Source of the DNA: Candidatus Limivicinus faecipullorum
GTDB lineage: Bacteria; Bacillota; Clostridia; Oscillospirales; Oscillospiraceae
Assembly: GCA_018711755.1 (NCBI GenBank)
Contig: DVHY01000115.1
Location: 1 to 12,347, forward strand
Reading direction: 5' to 3'
DNA length: 12,347 nucleotides
Below are positions 1 through 7,413 of the stretch, in pieces. Every line of letters starts with the position of its first letter. Positions within the stretch are counted from its first letter, which is position 1. Made by a program: the position numbers and the translations under genes. The notes under the pieces are model-generated. The model made no database searches, had not been told where the DNA came from, and saw only the letters and a program-made list of their open reading frames with translations.

Positions 1-24
1 GGGCTATGCAGGAAGGAAAGCCTA

Positions 25-33
25 TGTTATACT
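25..33 (+). promoter_or_regulatory. possible extended -10 promoter for the lipoprotein gene
   Basis: The sequence TGTTATACT at 25-33 fits an extended -10 element (TGn followed by TATACT, one mismatch from TATAAT). No good -35 box sits 16-18 bases upstream, and the window begins only 24 bases earlier. It would give a leader of roughly 90 bases before the gene at 132. This is a weak call, because AT-rich spacers produce such matches by chance. Confidence 0.25.
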
Positions 34-131
34 GAAGCTGAAAGTTAGAGGAATAATTTGAAAGACCCTGTCTTAAAGTGTAGAGGATATAGATTGAAAA
101 TAAGAGAGTATGAAGGAGGAACCGTGAAAAA

Positions 132-854
132 ATGAAGAGAATGAGGAAAATGAAAAAGGCGCTGCTGATACTGTTGAGTTTGACGCTCATGCTGTCCCTG
201 ACCGGCTGCGGCGGCCTTTGGGACCTGCTGGGCGATGAATCCGACCGCATAGCCGCCTATATCCAGGGCTATCTGGACCTTACCTACAAAGGGCAGTTCA
301 ACGAGGATTATATGGAGGAACTGGACCTGACGGAGGAGGATATGCAGGAGAGGTATGAAAGCGGGCTGAGGGCGGAGGCCCAGTTCTTTGAAATGGCCAT
401 AGGCTATATCGAATACCCCACGGAAGAGAGCACCAGTAGGCTCATGGATATCTATGCCCAGATTTACAGTTACAGCGACTACACGGTGGAGTCCTGCACC
501 AAGCTGGAGAGCGGAAATTACGCCGTAGAGGTGAGCTTCCGCCCCATAGATACCTTGACCAAGTTGAGCCCTGAGCAGTTTGACCAGGTGTTCGTGGAGG
601 TGCTGGGGGAGTTCGGCGTCTATGACGACGAGGACCTGGCCAATATGAGCGAGGAAGACTATATTGCCGCCGACGGCGTCTATGCCCAGAGGATAATGGA
701 TCTGTTGGAGCAGGCCATACCAGGTACCGGAAACGGCGAGGAGCGCTCGGTTATAGTGCAGATCAAGGACGCCGGGGACTATTGGGAACCGGTGCAGGAG
801 GACATTGACACCATAGACTACTACCTTATAGATTACAGCAGCTTCGGCTACTGA
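132..854 (+). CDS. hypothetical lipoprotein, secreted and membrane-anchored
   Basis: Predicted 240-residue lipoprotein of unknown function. The N-terminus has a basic stretch (residues 1-9, several Lys/Arg), a hydrophobic core (about 10-22) and a lipobox LTGC with the lipid-carrying Cys at residue 26. The mature protein of about 215 residues should therefore be tethered to the outer face of the membrane. The mature part is strongly acidic, rich in Glu, Asp and Tyr, with no cysteine-rich or repeat region and no motif I recognise. It resembles in style the small acidic lipoproteins common in gut Clostridia, but I cannot name a family. An AGGAGGA site at 114-120 lies 11 bases before the chosen ATG. 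Two further in-frame ATGs (141, 150) are farther from it. The gene is convergent with the arginine operon and shares its terminator, so no functional link is implied. Confidence 0.85.
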   Translation: MKRMRKMKKALLILLSLTLMLSLTGCGGLWDLLGDESDRIAAYIQGYLDLTYKGQFNEDYMEELDLTEEDMQERYESGLRAEAQFFEMAIGYIEYPTEESTSRLMDIYAQIYSYSDYTVESCTKLESGNYAVEVSFRPIDTLTKLSPEQFDQVFVEVLGEFGVYDDEDLANMSEEDYIAADGVYAQRIMDLLEQAIPGTGNGEERSVIVQIKDAGDYWEPVQEDIDTIDYYLIDYSSFGY

Positions 855-875
855 GCCAACATCAAATGAACATAG

Positions 876-910
876 AAAAACCTCTGCGGACTGGTCCGCG
901 GAGGTTTTTT
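876..910. terminator. bidirectional rho-independent terminator
   Basis: A 12-bp stem (879-890 with 895-906, one G-U wobble on the plus-strand RNA) encloses the tetraloop CTGG. It is flanked by an A-run on the left (876-880) and a T-run on the right (905-910, continued after one C). Read on the plus strand it terminates the lipoprotein gene ending at 854. Read on the minus strand, the A-run becomes a U-tract and terminates the operon whose last stop codon is at 924-926. This is a typical shared terminator between convergent genes. Confidence 0.9.
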
Positions 911-923
911 CTTTTGAACCGGC

Positions 924-3900
924 TCAGTATTCAAAGCTGCCCCGGTAGACCATGATGGCGCTGCCGGTGAGAGTTATCTTCTCCCGGGTGTAGTTCACGC
1001 TCAGGTCTCCCCCGGGGAGGCTGACGGTGACGTCGCTGCCCATGTCGCAGCAGCCGTTCTCCACTGCCGCCGCCACGGCGGCGCAGGCGCCGGTGCCGCA
1101 GGCCAGGGTCTCCCCGTTGCCCCGCTCCCAGACCCGCATGCGCAGGCTGTGCCGGTCCACCACACGGACAAACTCGGTGTTTATCCGTTCGGGGAACTCC
1201 GGGGCGTGCTCGAACATGGGGCCCAGGGTCTGGAGATCCAGGGCGTCGATGGCGTCGCAGAAGACCACGCAGTGGGGGTTGCCTACGGACAGGCAGGTGA
1301 CGGAGTACTCCTTCCCGTCCACGGTGAGGGGGCTGCTTATCATGGGCGCATCGGAGCTGACAGGCAAGTCGACGGGCTCAAAGCTGGCCCGGCCCATGTC
1401 CACTGCCACGGAGCTGACCTGAGCGTCCCGGATAAAGAGCTTCAGGTACTTCACGCCGCTGCCGGTCTCCACGCTGATGTGCTCGCTGCGCACATAGCCC
1501 TGGTCGAACATGTACTTGGCAACACAGCGCAGGTTGTTGCCGGCAATGGGGCTCTCGCTGCCGTCCTTGTTGAAGGAGCGCATCTTCACATCGGCAATGC
1601 TGCTGCGCTCCATGAGCACTATGCCGTCGCCGCCTATACCGTAGTGGGGACGGCAGAGACTGACGCAGAGGGACTCGGGGCAGCCGATGCTGCCGTCGAA
1701 ATTCTCGATGAAGATATAGTCGTTGCCGCAGCTCTGCATCTTGGTGAACTTTATCTGCTGCCGCCAGAGACGCATGGAGTTTATGTCCACCAGCTCCGTG
1801 TTCTCCTGGGTGAAGCGGCTGGAGATGATGTCCGCCAGGGCCATGGCCGTGTCCAGGGAGGTGAGGCAGGGGATGCCCAGCTGCATGGCCCGCCGGTGCA
1901 GGGCGATATAGTCGCCCATGGTGGCGTCTTTCACGGCCCCGGTGTAGATGATATAGCGCAGCTTGCCGCTCTCCATGAGGGAGCTTATCTCATTGCTCTC
2001 GGTGGCGTTGGGCAGGGCGGTGACGCTCAGACCCAGGGAGGCGATGGCCTTGGCGGTGCCGGTGGTGGCGTAGAGTTTCAGACCCAGCTCGTAGAAGCGC
2101 CGGGCCAGGGCCATGACCTCCTGATAGTCGCTGTCCTCCACGCTGATGAGCACGCCGCTGCCCTGAATCTCATGGCTGGCGGGCAGCTTCATCCCCGAGG
2201 CGGTGAGGCCCTTGAACATGGCCTCCGCCAGGGTCTTGCCTATGCCCAGCACCTCGCCGGTGGACTTCATCTCCGGGCCCAGGATGGAGTTTGCGTCCCC
2301 CAGCTTTTCAAAGGAGAACACGGGCACCTTCACGGCGTAGTAGGGGGGAGTGCGGTAGAGACCGGTGCCGTAGCCCAGGTCCTCCAGCTTTTCTCCCAGC
2401 ATGATGCGCCCGGCGATGTCCACCATGGGCACGTTTGTCACCTTGCTGATGTAGGGCACGGTGCGGGAGGCCCGGGGGTTGACCTCGATGACATAGAGTT
2501 CTCCGCCGAAGATAAGGTACTGGATGTTCACCAGGCCCTTGGTGCCCAGGGCCAGGGCCAGCTTTTCCGACACCCGGCAGATGCGCTGCAAAAACTTGTC
2601 GCTGAGGTTGTAGGGGGGATAGACGGCGATGGAGTCGCCGCTGTGGACCCCCGCCCGCTCTATGTGCTCCATGATGCCGGGGATGAGCACCTTCTCCCCG
2701 TCGGAGATAAGGTCCACTTCCAGCTCCGTGCCGGGCATGTACTTGTCCACCAGTACCGGGTTGTCGATGCCCCCGGAGAGTATTGTCTCCATGTATTTCC
2801 GGGTCTGTTCCGCAGAACGGGAGATGCTCATGTTCTGCCCGCCTATGACATAGGAGGGGCGCAGCAGCACCGGGTAGCCCAGCTCCTCCGCTGTCTCCAG
2901 GGCCTCCTCCAGGGTGTTGACCCCCCGGCCCTTGGGGCGGCTGATGCCGAACTGCTCCAGCAGGGCGTCGAAGCGGGAGCGGTCCTCCGCCAGGTCTATG
3001 CCGTCGGCAGAGGTGCCCAGGATCTTCACTCCCAGGCTGTCTAGGTACTTGGTGAGCTTTATGGCGGTCTGGCCGCCGAAGGCCACCACCACGCCTATGG
3101 GCTTTTCCACCCGCAGAATGTTCCCCACATCCTCGGGGCAGAGGGGCTCAAAGTAGAGGCGGTGGGCGGTGTCGTAGTCGGTGGAGACGGTCTCCGGGTT
3201 GTTGTTGACTATCACAACGTCGTAGCCCAGCTCCCGGAGGGTCCACACGCAGTGGACGCTGCTGTAGTCGAATTCTATGCCCTGGCCTATGCGGATGGGA
3301 CCGGAGCCCAGCACCATCACCACGGGCTTTCCGCTGCGGGGGAAGTTGGAGGCCTCGCAGTATTCGTCAAAGCCGGAATAGAAGTAGGGGGTCTCGGCGT
3401 CAAATTCCGCGGCGCAGGTGTCCACCATCTTGTAGCTCATGGGCATGCCGGGCATTTTCTCCATGCCGGTTATGCGGCAGAGGGCGGCGTCGGGGTAGCC
3501 CAGGAGCTTGGCCTTTTTGTATTCCTCCGGGCTGAGAGCCTTTCCTTCAATGGACTGCTCAAAGGCGGCAAGGCCCGCCAGCTTGTGGAGGAACCAGGGG
3601 TCTATCCGGGTCACGGAGTGTATCTCCTCCACGGAGACGCCCTGTTTCAGAGCTTCAAAAATAGTGAAGAGCCGGTGGTCGTTCTGCTCCTGGAGCCGCT
3701 GGGCAACAGGGGCGTCATGGAGGGGCGGGGCGTTGAGGGTGTCCAGGCCAATCTCCGCCCCCCGGACTGCCTTCATCAGGGCCATCTCGAAATTGGGGGC
3801 TATTGCCATGACCTCCCCGGTGGCCTTCATCTGGGTGCCCAGCTCACGGCTGGAGCCGGGGAACTTGTCAAAGGGCCACTTGGGCAGCTTCACCACCACA

Positions 3901-4955
3901 TAGTCCAGGGTAGGCTCGAAGCAGGCGCAGGTCTTGCCGGTTATCTCGTTTTTTATCTCGTCCAGAGTGTAGCCCAGGGCGATGCGGGTGCTTATCTTGG
4001 CTATGGGGTAGCCGGTGGCCTTGGAGGCCAGGGCCGAGGAGCGGGACACCCGGGGGTTGACCTCGATGACGGTGTACTCAAAGGAGTCCGGGTTCAGGGC
4101 AAACTGGCAGTTGCAGCCGCCCACTATGCCCAGACGGGAGATGATATCCAGGGAGGCGGAGCGGAGCATCTGATACTCCTTGTCTGCCAGGGTCAGGGCC
4201 GGGGCCACCACTATGGAGTCCCCGGTGTGTATGCCCACCGGGTCAAAGTTCTCCATGGAGCACACCGCCACGGTGTTGCCGGCGGCGTCCCGCAATGTCT
4301 CGAATTCTATCTCCTTCCAGCCGGAGATGCAGCGCTCCACCAGTATCTGGTGGATGGGGGACTGGTCCAGCCCGCCCTTGGCGATGACGCGCAGTTCTTT
4401 CTCGTCGGCGGCTATGCCGCCGCCGGTGCCCCCCAGGGTGAAGGCGGGGCGGACTATCACCGGGTAGCCTATCTCCCCGGCTATCTCCAGAGCCCGGTCC
4501 AGGTCCTGGGCAGTGGCGGAGGGGATGACAGGCTGGCCCATCTCCTGAAGAGTCTCCCGGAACAGTTCCCGGTCCTCCGCCCGGTCTATTGCCTCTATGT
4601 CCGAGCCCAGCAGGCGCACGCCGAAGCGGTCCAGAGTGCCGTCCCGGCTCAGCTGCATGGCTATGGTAAGGCCCGTCTGGCCCCCAAGCCCTGCCAGCAG
4701 GGAGTCGGGGCGCTCCTTCTCGATTATCCGGGCCACGGTCTTGGCAGTCAGAGGCTCCAGGTATATCTTGTCTGCCAGGTGCTTGTCGGTCATGATGGTG
4801 GCGGGATTGGAGTTGACCAATACGGTGCTGATGCCCTCCTGGCGCAGCACCCGGCAGGCCTGGGCTCCGGCGTAGTCGAACTCTGCCGCCTGGCCTATGA
4901 CGATAGGCCCCGAGCCGATGACCAGTACCTTGTGTATGCTCTTGTCCTTAGGCAT
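924..4955 (-). CDS. carB: carbamoyl-phosphate synthase large subunit fused to a diaminopimelate epimerase domain
   Basis: This protein of 1343 residues is about 270 longer than a normal CarB (about 1070). Residues 1 to about 1060 are a full CarB that makes carbamoyl phosphate from bicarbonate, ATP and the ammonia delivered by CarA. It has two homologous ATP-grasp halves, with GSGPIVIGQAAEFDYAG at 14-30 in the first and GSGPIRIGQGIEFDYSS at 550-566 in the second. The oligomerisation region lies around 404-545 and the MGS-like allosteric domain around 934-1050. From residue 1068 the reading frame continues without a break into a complete DapF-like domain (see the separate entry). The start codon overlaps the carA stop by 8 nt (ATGCCTAA), with GGAGGT in the end of carA serving as the ribosome site, which implies translational coupling. 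Its place in the arg operon suggests a role mainly in arginine synthesis. The CarB identity is certain; the activity of the DapF part is uncertain. Confidence 0.96.
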   Translation of the reverse strand: MPKDKSIHKVLVIGSGPIVIGQAAEFDYAGAQACRVLRQEGISTVLVNSNPATIMTDKHLADKIYLEPLTAKTVARIIEKERPDSLLAGLGGQTGLTIAMQLSRDGTLDRFGVRLLGSDIEAIDRAEDRELFRETLQEMGQPVIPSATAQDLDRALEIAGEIGYPVIVRPAFTLGGTGGGIAADEKELRVIAKGGLDQSPIHQILVERCISGWKEIEFETLRDAAGNTVAVCSMENFDPVGIHTGDSIVVAPALTLADKEYQMLRSASLDIISRLGIVGGCNCQFALNPDSFEYTVIEVNPRVSRSSALASKATGYPIAKISTRIALGYTLDEIKNEITGKTCACFEPTLDYVVVKLPKWPFDKFPGSSRELGTQMKATGEVMAIAPNFEMALMKAVRGAEIGLDTLNAPPLHDAPVAQRLQEQNDHRLFTIFEALKQGVSVEEIHSVTRIDPWFLHKLAGLAAFEQSIEGKALSPEEYKKAKLLGYPDAALCRITGMEKMPGMPMSYKMVDTCAAEFDAETPYFYSGFDEYCEASNFPRSGKPVVMVLGSGPIRIGQGIEFDYSSVHCVWTLRELGYDVVIVNNNPETVSTDYDTAHRLYFEPLCPEDVGNILRVEKPIGVVVAFGGQTAIKLTKYLDSLGVKILGTSADGIDLAEDRSRFDALLEQFGISRPKGRGVNTLEEALETAEELGYPVLLRPSYVIGGQNMSISRSAEQTRKYMETILSGGIDNPVLVDKYMPGTELEVDLISDGEKVLIPGIMEHIERAGVHSGDSIAVYPPYNLSDKFLQRICRVSEKLALALGTKGLVNIQYLIFGGELYVIEVNPRASRTVPYISKVTNVPMVDIAGRIMLGEKLEDLGYGTGLYRTPPYYAVKVPVFSFEKLGDANSILGPEMKSTGEVLGIGKTLAEAMFKGLTASGMKLPASHEIQGSGVLISVEDSDYQEVMALARRFYELGLKLYATTGTAKAIASLGLSVTALPNATESNEISSLMESGKLRYIIYTGAVKDATMGDYIALHRRAMQLGIPCLTSLDTAMALADIISSRFTQENTELVDINSMRLWRQQIKFTKMQSCGNDYIFIENFDGSIGCPESLCVSLCRPHYGIGGDGIVLMERSSIADVKMRSFNKDGSESPIAGNNLRCVAKYMFDQGYVRSEHISVETGSGVKYLKLFIRDAQVSSVAVDMGRASFEPVDLPVSSDAPMISSPLTVDGKEYSVTCLSVGNPHCVVFCDAIDALDLQTLGPMFEHAPEFPERINTEFVRVVDRHSLRMRVWERGNGETLACGTGACAAVAAAVENGCCDMGSDVTVSLPGGDLSVNYTREKITLTGSAIMVYRGSFEY
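927..1754 (-). other. DapF-like domain, C-terminal part of the CarB fusion
   Basis: Residues 1068-1343 of the fusion (276 residues, the full length of a free-standing enzyme) match diaminopimelate epimerase, which interconverts LL- and meso-diaminopimelate for lysine and peptidoglycan. Visible family motifs include SCGNDY near the start, FNKDGSE (1128-1134), SVGNPHCVVF, INTEF, and WERGNGETLACGTGACA with the second catalytic Cys at 1286. In the first active-site motif, where DapF normally has CGNxxRC, this protein has AGNNLRC, so Ala1138 replaces the first catalytic Cys. The DNA reads GCC-GGC-AAC at that point with no sign of a frameshift. The other substrate-contact positions I can align (Asn of GND, Asn of FNKDG, Asn of VGNPH, Asn of INTEF, Glu-Arg of WERG) are kept. 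It could be a low-activity epimerase, an altered enzyme, or a regulatory or structural relic. Confidence 0.88.
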
Positions 4956-6018
4956 TGCCCTTACCTCCCATCATGGAAATGAAGCGGTCGAAGAGGAAGC
5001 CCGTGTCCCTGGGGCCGCCGGCGGCCTCCGGGTGGAACTGCACCGTAAAGCAGCCTAGCTCCGGGTAGTCCAGGCCCTCGCAGCTGAAGTCGTTGGCGTT
5101 GATGTAGCTGAGCACGCCCTTGCCCTTCATGCTCTCGGACACCACGGCGTAGCCGTGGTTCTGGCTGGTGATGAAGCAGCGGCCGTCGGAAAGACGCTTC
5201 ACCGGCTGGTTGGCGCCCCGGTGGCCGTATTTCAGCTTCACCGTGTCCCCGCCCAGGGCCAAGGCGGTGAGCTGATGGCCCAGGCAGATGCCGAAGACGG
5301 GGAGCTTGCCCAGGAGCTTTTTGATTTCTGCTATGGCCCGGACATTCTCCTTGGGGTCGCCGGGGCCGTTGGAGAGCATGACCCCGTCAACGCCCAGGGA
5401 GAGCACCTCCTCCGCCGTCACGTCAAAGGGCAGGCTTATCACCTTGCAGCCTCTGGCGCAGAGACAGCGTATGATGTTCTGCTTGGCCCCGTAGTCTATG
5501 AGGGCCACGGTGAACTTCTCCTGCCCCCGGGCGGGGAAAACGCGCTTTTCCCGGTGGCTCACCAGGGCCACGGCCCCGGCGCAGGAATAGGACTGTATAT
5601 CCCTCAGCTCGGCGGGCAGCTCATAGAAGATACCGGCGTTCATCACGCCCTCTTCCCGGATGATGCGGGTTATCTGCCGGGTGTCCACCCCGCAGATGCC
5701 GCAGACGCCCCGCTCCTTGAGAAAGCGGTCCAGCTCATATTGGCTGCGGAAGTTGGAGGGCTGCTCCGCCAGTTCCCGGACCACGTAGCCCCTGGCAAAG
5801 CAGTCACCCTCGAAGTCCTCCGGGATGACCCCGTAGTTGCCTATAAGGGGGAAGGTCTGCATTATTATCTGTCCGGCATAGCTGGGGTCGGTGAGGGTCT
5901 CCATATAGCCCACCATGCCGGTGGTGAACACCAGCTCGCCTATGCTCTCACCCACGGCGCCTATGGCCTGCCCTTCAAAGACCATGCCGTTGCTTAAAAC
6001 AAGATTAGCTTTTTCCAT
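4948..6018 (-). CDS. carA: carbamoyl-phosphate synthase small subunit (glutaminase)
   Basis: The 356-residue CarA hydrolyses glutamine and channels ammonia to CarB. The N-terminal CarA-specific domain spans about residues 1-165, including the LTDPSYAGQ stretch at 42-50. The C-terminal class I glutamine amidotransferase domain follows, with the nucleophile Cys245 in FGICLGHQ and the catalytic His329 and Glu331 in QFHPEAAGGP. The length is normal and all catalytic residues are present. GGAG at 6026-6029 (minus strand) lies 7 bases before the ATG, which supports this start. The gene follows the argF remnant after a 74-base spacer containing a strong stem-loop, and overlaps carB by 8 nt. Confidence 0.97.
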   Translation of the reverse strand: MEKANLVLSNGMVFEGQAIGAVGESIGELVFTTGMVGYMETLTDPSYAGQIIMQTFPLIGNYGVIPEDFEGDCFARGYVVRELAEQPSNFRSQYELDRFLKERGVCGICGVDTRQITRIIREEGVMNAGIFYELPAELRDIQSYSCAGAVALVSHREKRVFPARGQEKFTVALIDYGAKQNIIRCLCARGCKVISLPFDVTAEEVLSLGVDGVMLSNGPGDPKENVRAIAEIKKLLGKLPVFGICLGHQLTALALGGDTVKLKYGHRGANQPVKRLSDGRCFITSQNHGYAVVSESMKGKGVLSYINANDFSCEGLDYPELGCFTVQFHPEAAGGPRDTGFLFDRFISMMGGKGNA

Positions 6019-6033
6019 TTTATCACTCCGTCG

Positions 6034-6070
6034 CAGCGGGAGGCAGTCCGGATACGACTGCCTCCCGCTG
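6034..6070. promoter_or_regulatory. perfect 15-bp stem-loop just before carA
   Basis: CAGCGGGAGGCAGTC (6034-6048) pairs perfectly with 6056-6070 around a 7-base loop. In the operon transcript the structure ends only 4 bases before the GGAG ribosome site of carA. No U-tract follows on either strand, so it is not a standard intrinsic terminator. Plausible roles are an mRNA-processing or stability boundary, modulation of carA translation, or a decayed attenuator. The structure is certain from the sequence; its role is not. Confidence 0.6.
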
Positions 6071-6092
6071 GGTTTCCCGTCCGGCGGGCGGC

Positions 6093-6560
6093 TTATAGAG
6101 TCGCCGCCATTACGGCCTTTATTGTGTGCATGCGGTTCTCCGCCTCGTCAAAGACGATGGAGGCCGGACTGCGGAAGACCTCATCTGTGACTTCCATGGC
6201 GTCTATGCCGAATTTCTTGTATACGTCCAGGCCGGTCTCCGTCTCCAGGTCGTGGAAGGCGGGCAGGCAGTGCATGAAGCGGCACTGGGGCCCGGCGTTG
6301 TCCATGAGCTTCCGGTTCACCTGGTAGGGCAGCAGGTCGTGGATGCGCTCTGCCCAGACAGATTCCGCCTCCCCCATGGACACCCACACGTCGGTGTAGA
6401 TGATGTGGGCGCCTTTGGTGGCCTTCATGGGGTCGGTCTCAAAGCTGAGCTTGGCCCCGGTCTGGGCGGCAATGGCCCGGCATTTTTCCACCAGGGCGGA
6501 GTGGGGGAAGTACTTCTCCGGGGCGCAGGCCACAAATTCCATGCCCATCTTGGCGCAGCC
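6093..6560 (-). pseudogene. argF: truncated ornithine carbamoyltransferase, C-terminal half only
   Basis: The reading frame ending at 6093 matches the ornithine-binding C-terminal half of ornithine carbamoyltransferase, which makes citrulline from ornithine and carbamoyl phosphate. Recognisable segments are GCAKMGMEF at its start, DVWVSMGE, and the ornithine-site motif FMHCLPAFHD. A normal enzyme has about 305-330 residues. Here roughly the first 150-165 are missing, including the carbamoyl-phosphate-binding STRTR motif. The first ATG in frame is at 6548, inside a conserved motif and without a ribosome site. Upstream, the DNA passes directly into the end of argB in a different frame. As written the gene should be non-functional. 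A real deletion or an assembly collapse are both possible, and an intact copy may exist elsewhere in the genome. Confidence 0.85.
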
Positions 6561-7410
6561 TAGTGCCGGCGCCCTCGTCGGTGAGTATCTCCATGAGTAT
6601 GGAGTGGGGCACCCGGCCGTCCATTATTATCACGCTTTCTACGCCCCTGTTCAGGGCTTCGATGCAGCAGTCCACCTTGGGTATCATGCCGCCGGAGATC
6701 ACGCCGCTGGCGTAGAGCTCTCTGGCCTGGTTCACATTCAGCTTGGGGATGAGAGTTGAGGGGTCGTGCTGGTCTCTCAGTATCCCGGCGATGTCCGTCA
6801 TCATTATGAGCCTCTCGGCCCCCAGGGCCCCGGCTATGAAGGCGGCGGCGGTGTCGCCGTTTATGTTGTAGGCTTTGCCCTGCTCGTCGCAGCCCAGGGT
6901 GGAGATGACCGGGATGTAGCCCTTTTCCAGCATGTCCATCACCGGGCGGATGTCCACGCCGGTGATGCGCCCCACATAGCCCAGGCGGGGGTCCTTGAGG
7001 GTGGCTTTTATGAGCCCGCCGTCTATGCCGGATATGCCCATGGCTCTGCCGCCCTGCATCTCCAGGAGATTTACCAGGGTCTTGTTTATCTTCCCGGAGA
7101 GGACCATCTGTACTATGTCCATGGTCTCCTGGTCGGTGACCCGCAGCCCGTCCACGAACACCGGCTCCTTGCCCAGCCGCTCCATGAGCCGGTTTATCTC
7201 CGGCCCTCCGCCGTGGACCAGGACCACCTTCACGCCCACCAGCCACAACAGGACTATGTCCTCCATGACCTGCTGCTTCAGCTCTTCGTTTATCATGGCG
7301 TTGCCGCCGTACTTAACCACCACTATCTTGCCGCTGTACTGCCGGATGTAGGGCAGGGCCTGGGTGAGGACCTCCGCCCGCTGGGAGTTGGTGAATATCA
7401 GCTCGTTCAT
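6439..7410 (-). CDS. argB: N-acetylglutamate kinase with an out-of-frame argF-derived tail
   Basis: ArgB phosphorylates N-acetylglutamate, the second step of arginine synthesis. Family motifs are KYGGNAM (33-39), VHGGGPEIN (65-73), a YNINGDTAAAF nucleotide/substrate segment (181-191) and the C-terminal HSILMEILTDEGAGT (269-283). Family sequence stops at about residue 283-285. The remaining 38 or so residues, up to the stop at 6439, are argF DNA read in the wrong frame, so the native end of argB lies near 6560. The loss to ArgB itself is only a few residues, and the enzyme may still work with the foreign tail. About 30 residues precede KYGGNAM, as in arginine-inhibited kinases with an N-terminal helix, which fits an ArgJ-type cyclic pathway (inference). 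It starts 3 bases after the argJ stop. Confidence 0.92.
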   Translation of the reverse strand: MNELIFTNSQRAEVLTQALPYIRQYSGKIVVVKYGGNAMINEELKQQVMEDIVLLWLVGVKVVLVHGGGPEINRLMERLGKEPVFVDGLRVTDQETMDIVQMVLSGKINKTLVNLLEMQGGRAMGISGIDGGLIKATLKDPRLGYVGRITGVDIRPVMDMLEKGYIPVISTLGCDEQGKAYNINGDTAAAFIAGALGAERLIMMTDIAGILRDQHDPSTLIPKLNVNQARELYASGVISGGMIPKVDCCIEALNRGVESVIIMDGRVPHSILMEILTDEGAGTRLRQDGHGICGLRPGEVLPPLRPGGKMPGHCRPDRGQAQL

Positions 7411-7413
7411 CTC

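Noticed and set aside
124..135. Tiny GTG-AAA-AAA-TGA frame overlapping the lipoprotein ATG
   Set aside because: The AGGAGGA site is only about 3 bases away, too close for efficient initiation, and three codons give no evidence of a leader peptide.
1149..4982. Two very long plus-strand open frames (1149-3044 and 3162-4982) opposite carB
   Set aside because: They lie entirely antisense to a certain gene. Their translations are dominated by Gly, His, Val, Ala and Leu with no family motif, and they match the mirror frame expected from GC-rich codon use.
6034..6070. Intrinsic terminator separating the arg genes from carAB
   Set aside because: The stem is strong, but neither strand has the T-tract required directly after it. 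A partial or attenuating role remains possible.
6093..7410. A genuine ArgB-ArgF bifunctional fusion protein
   Set aside because: The two parts are in different frames and the ArgF part lacks its N-terminal carbamoyl-phosphate domain, so no functional fusion can be translated.
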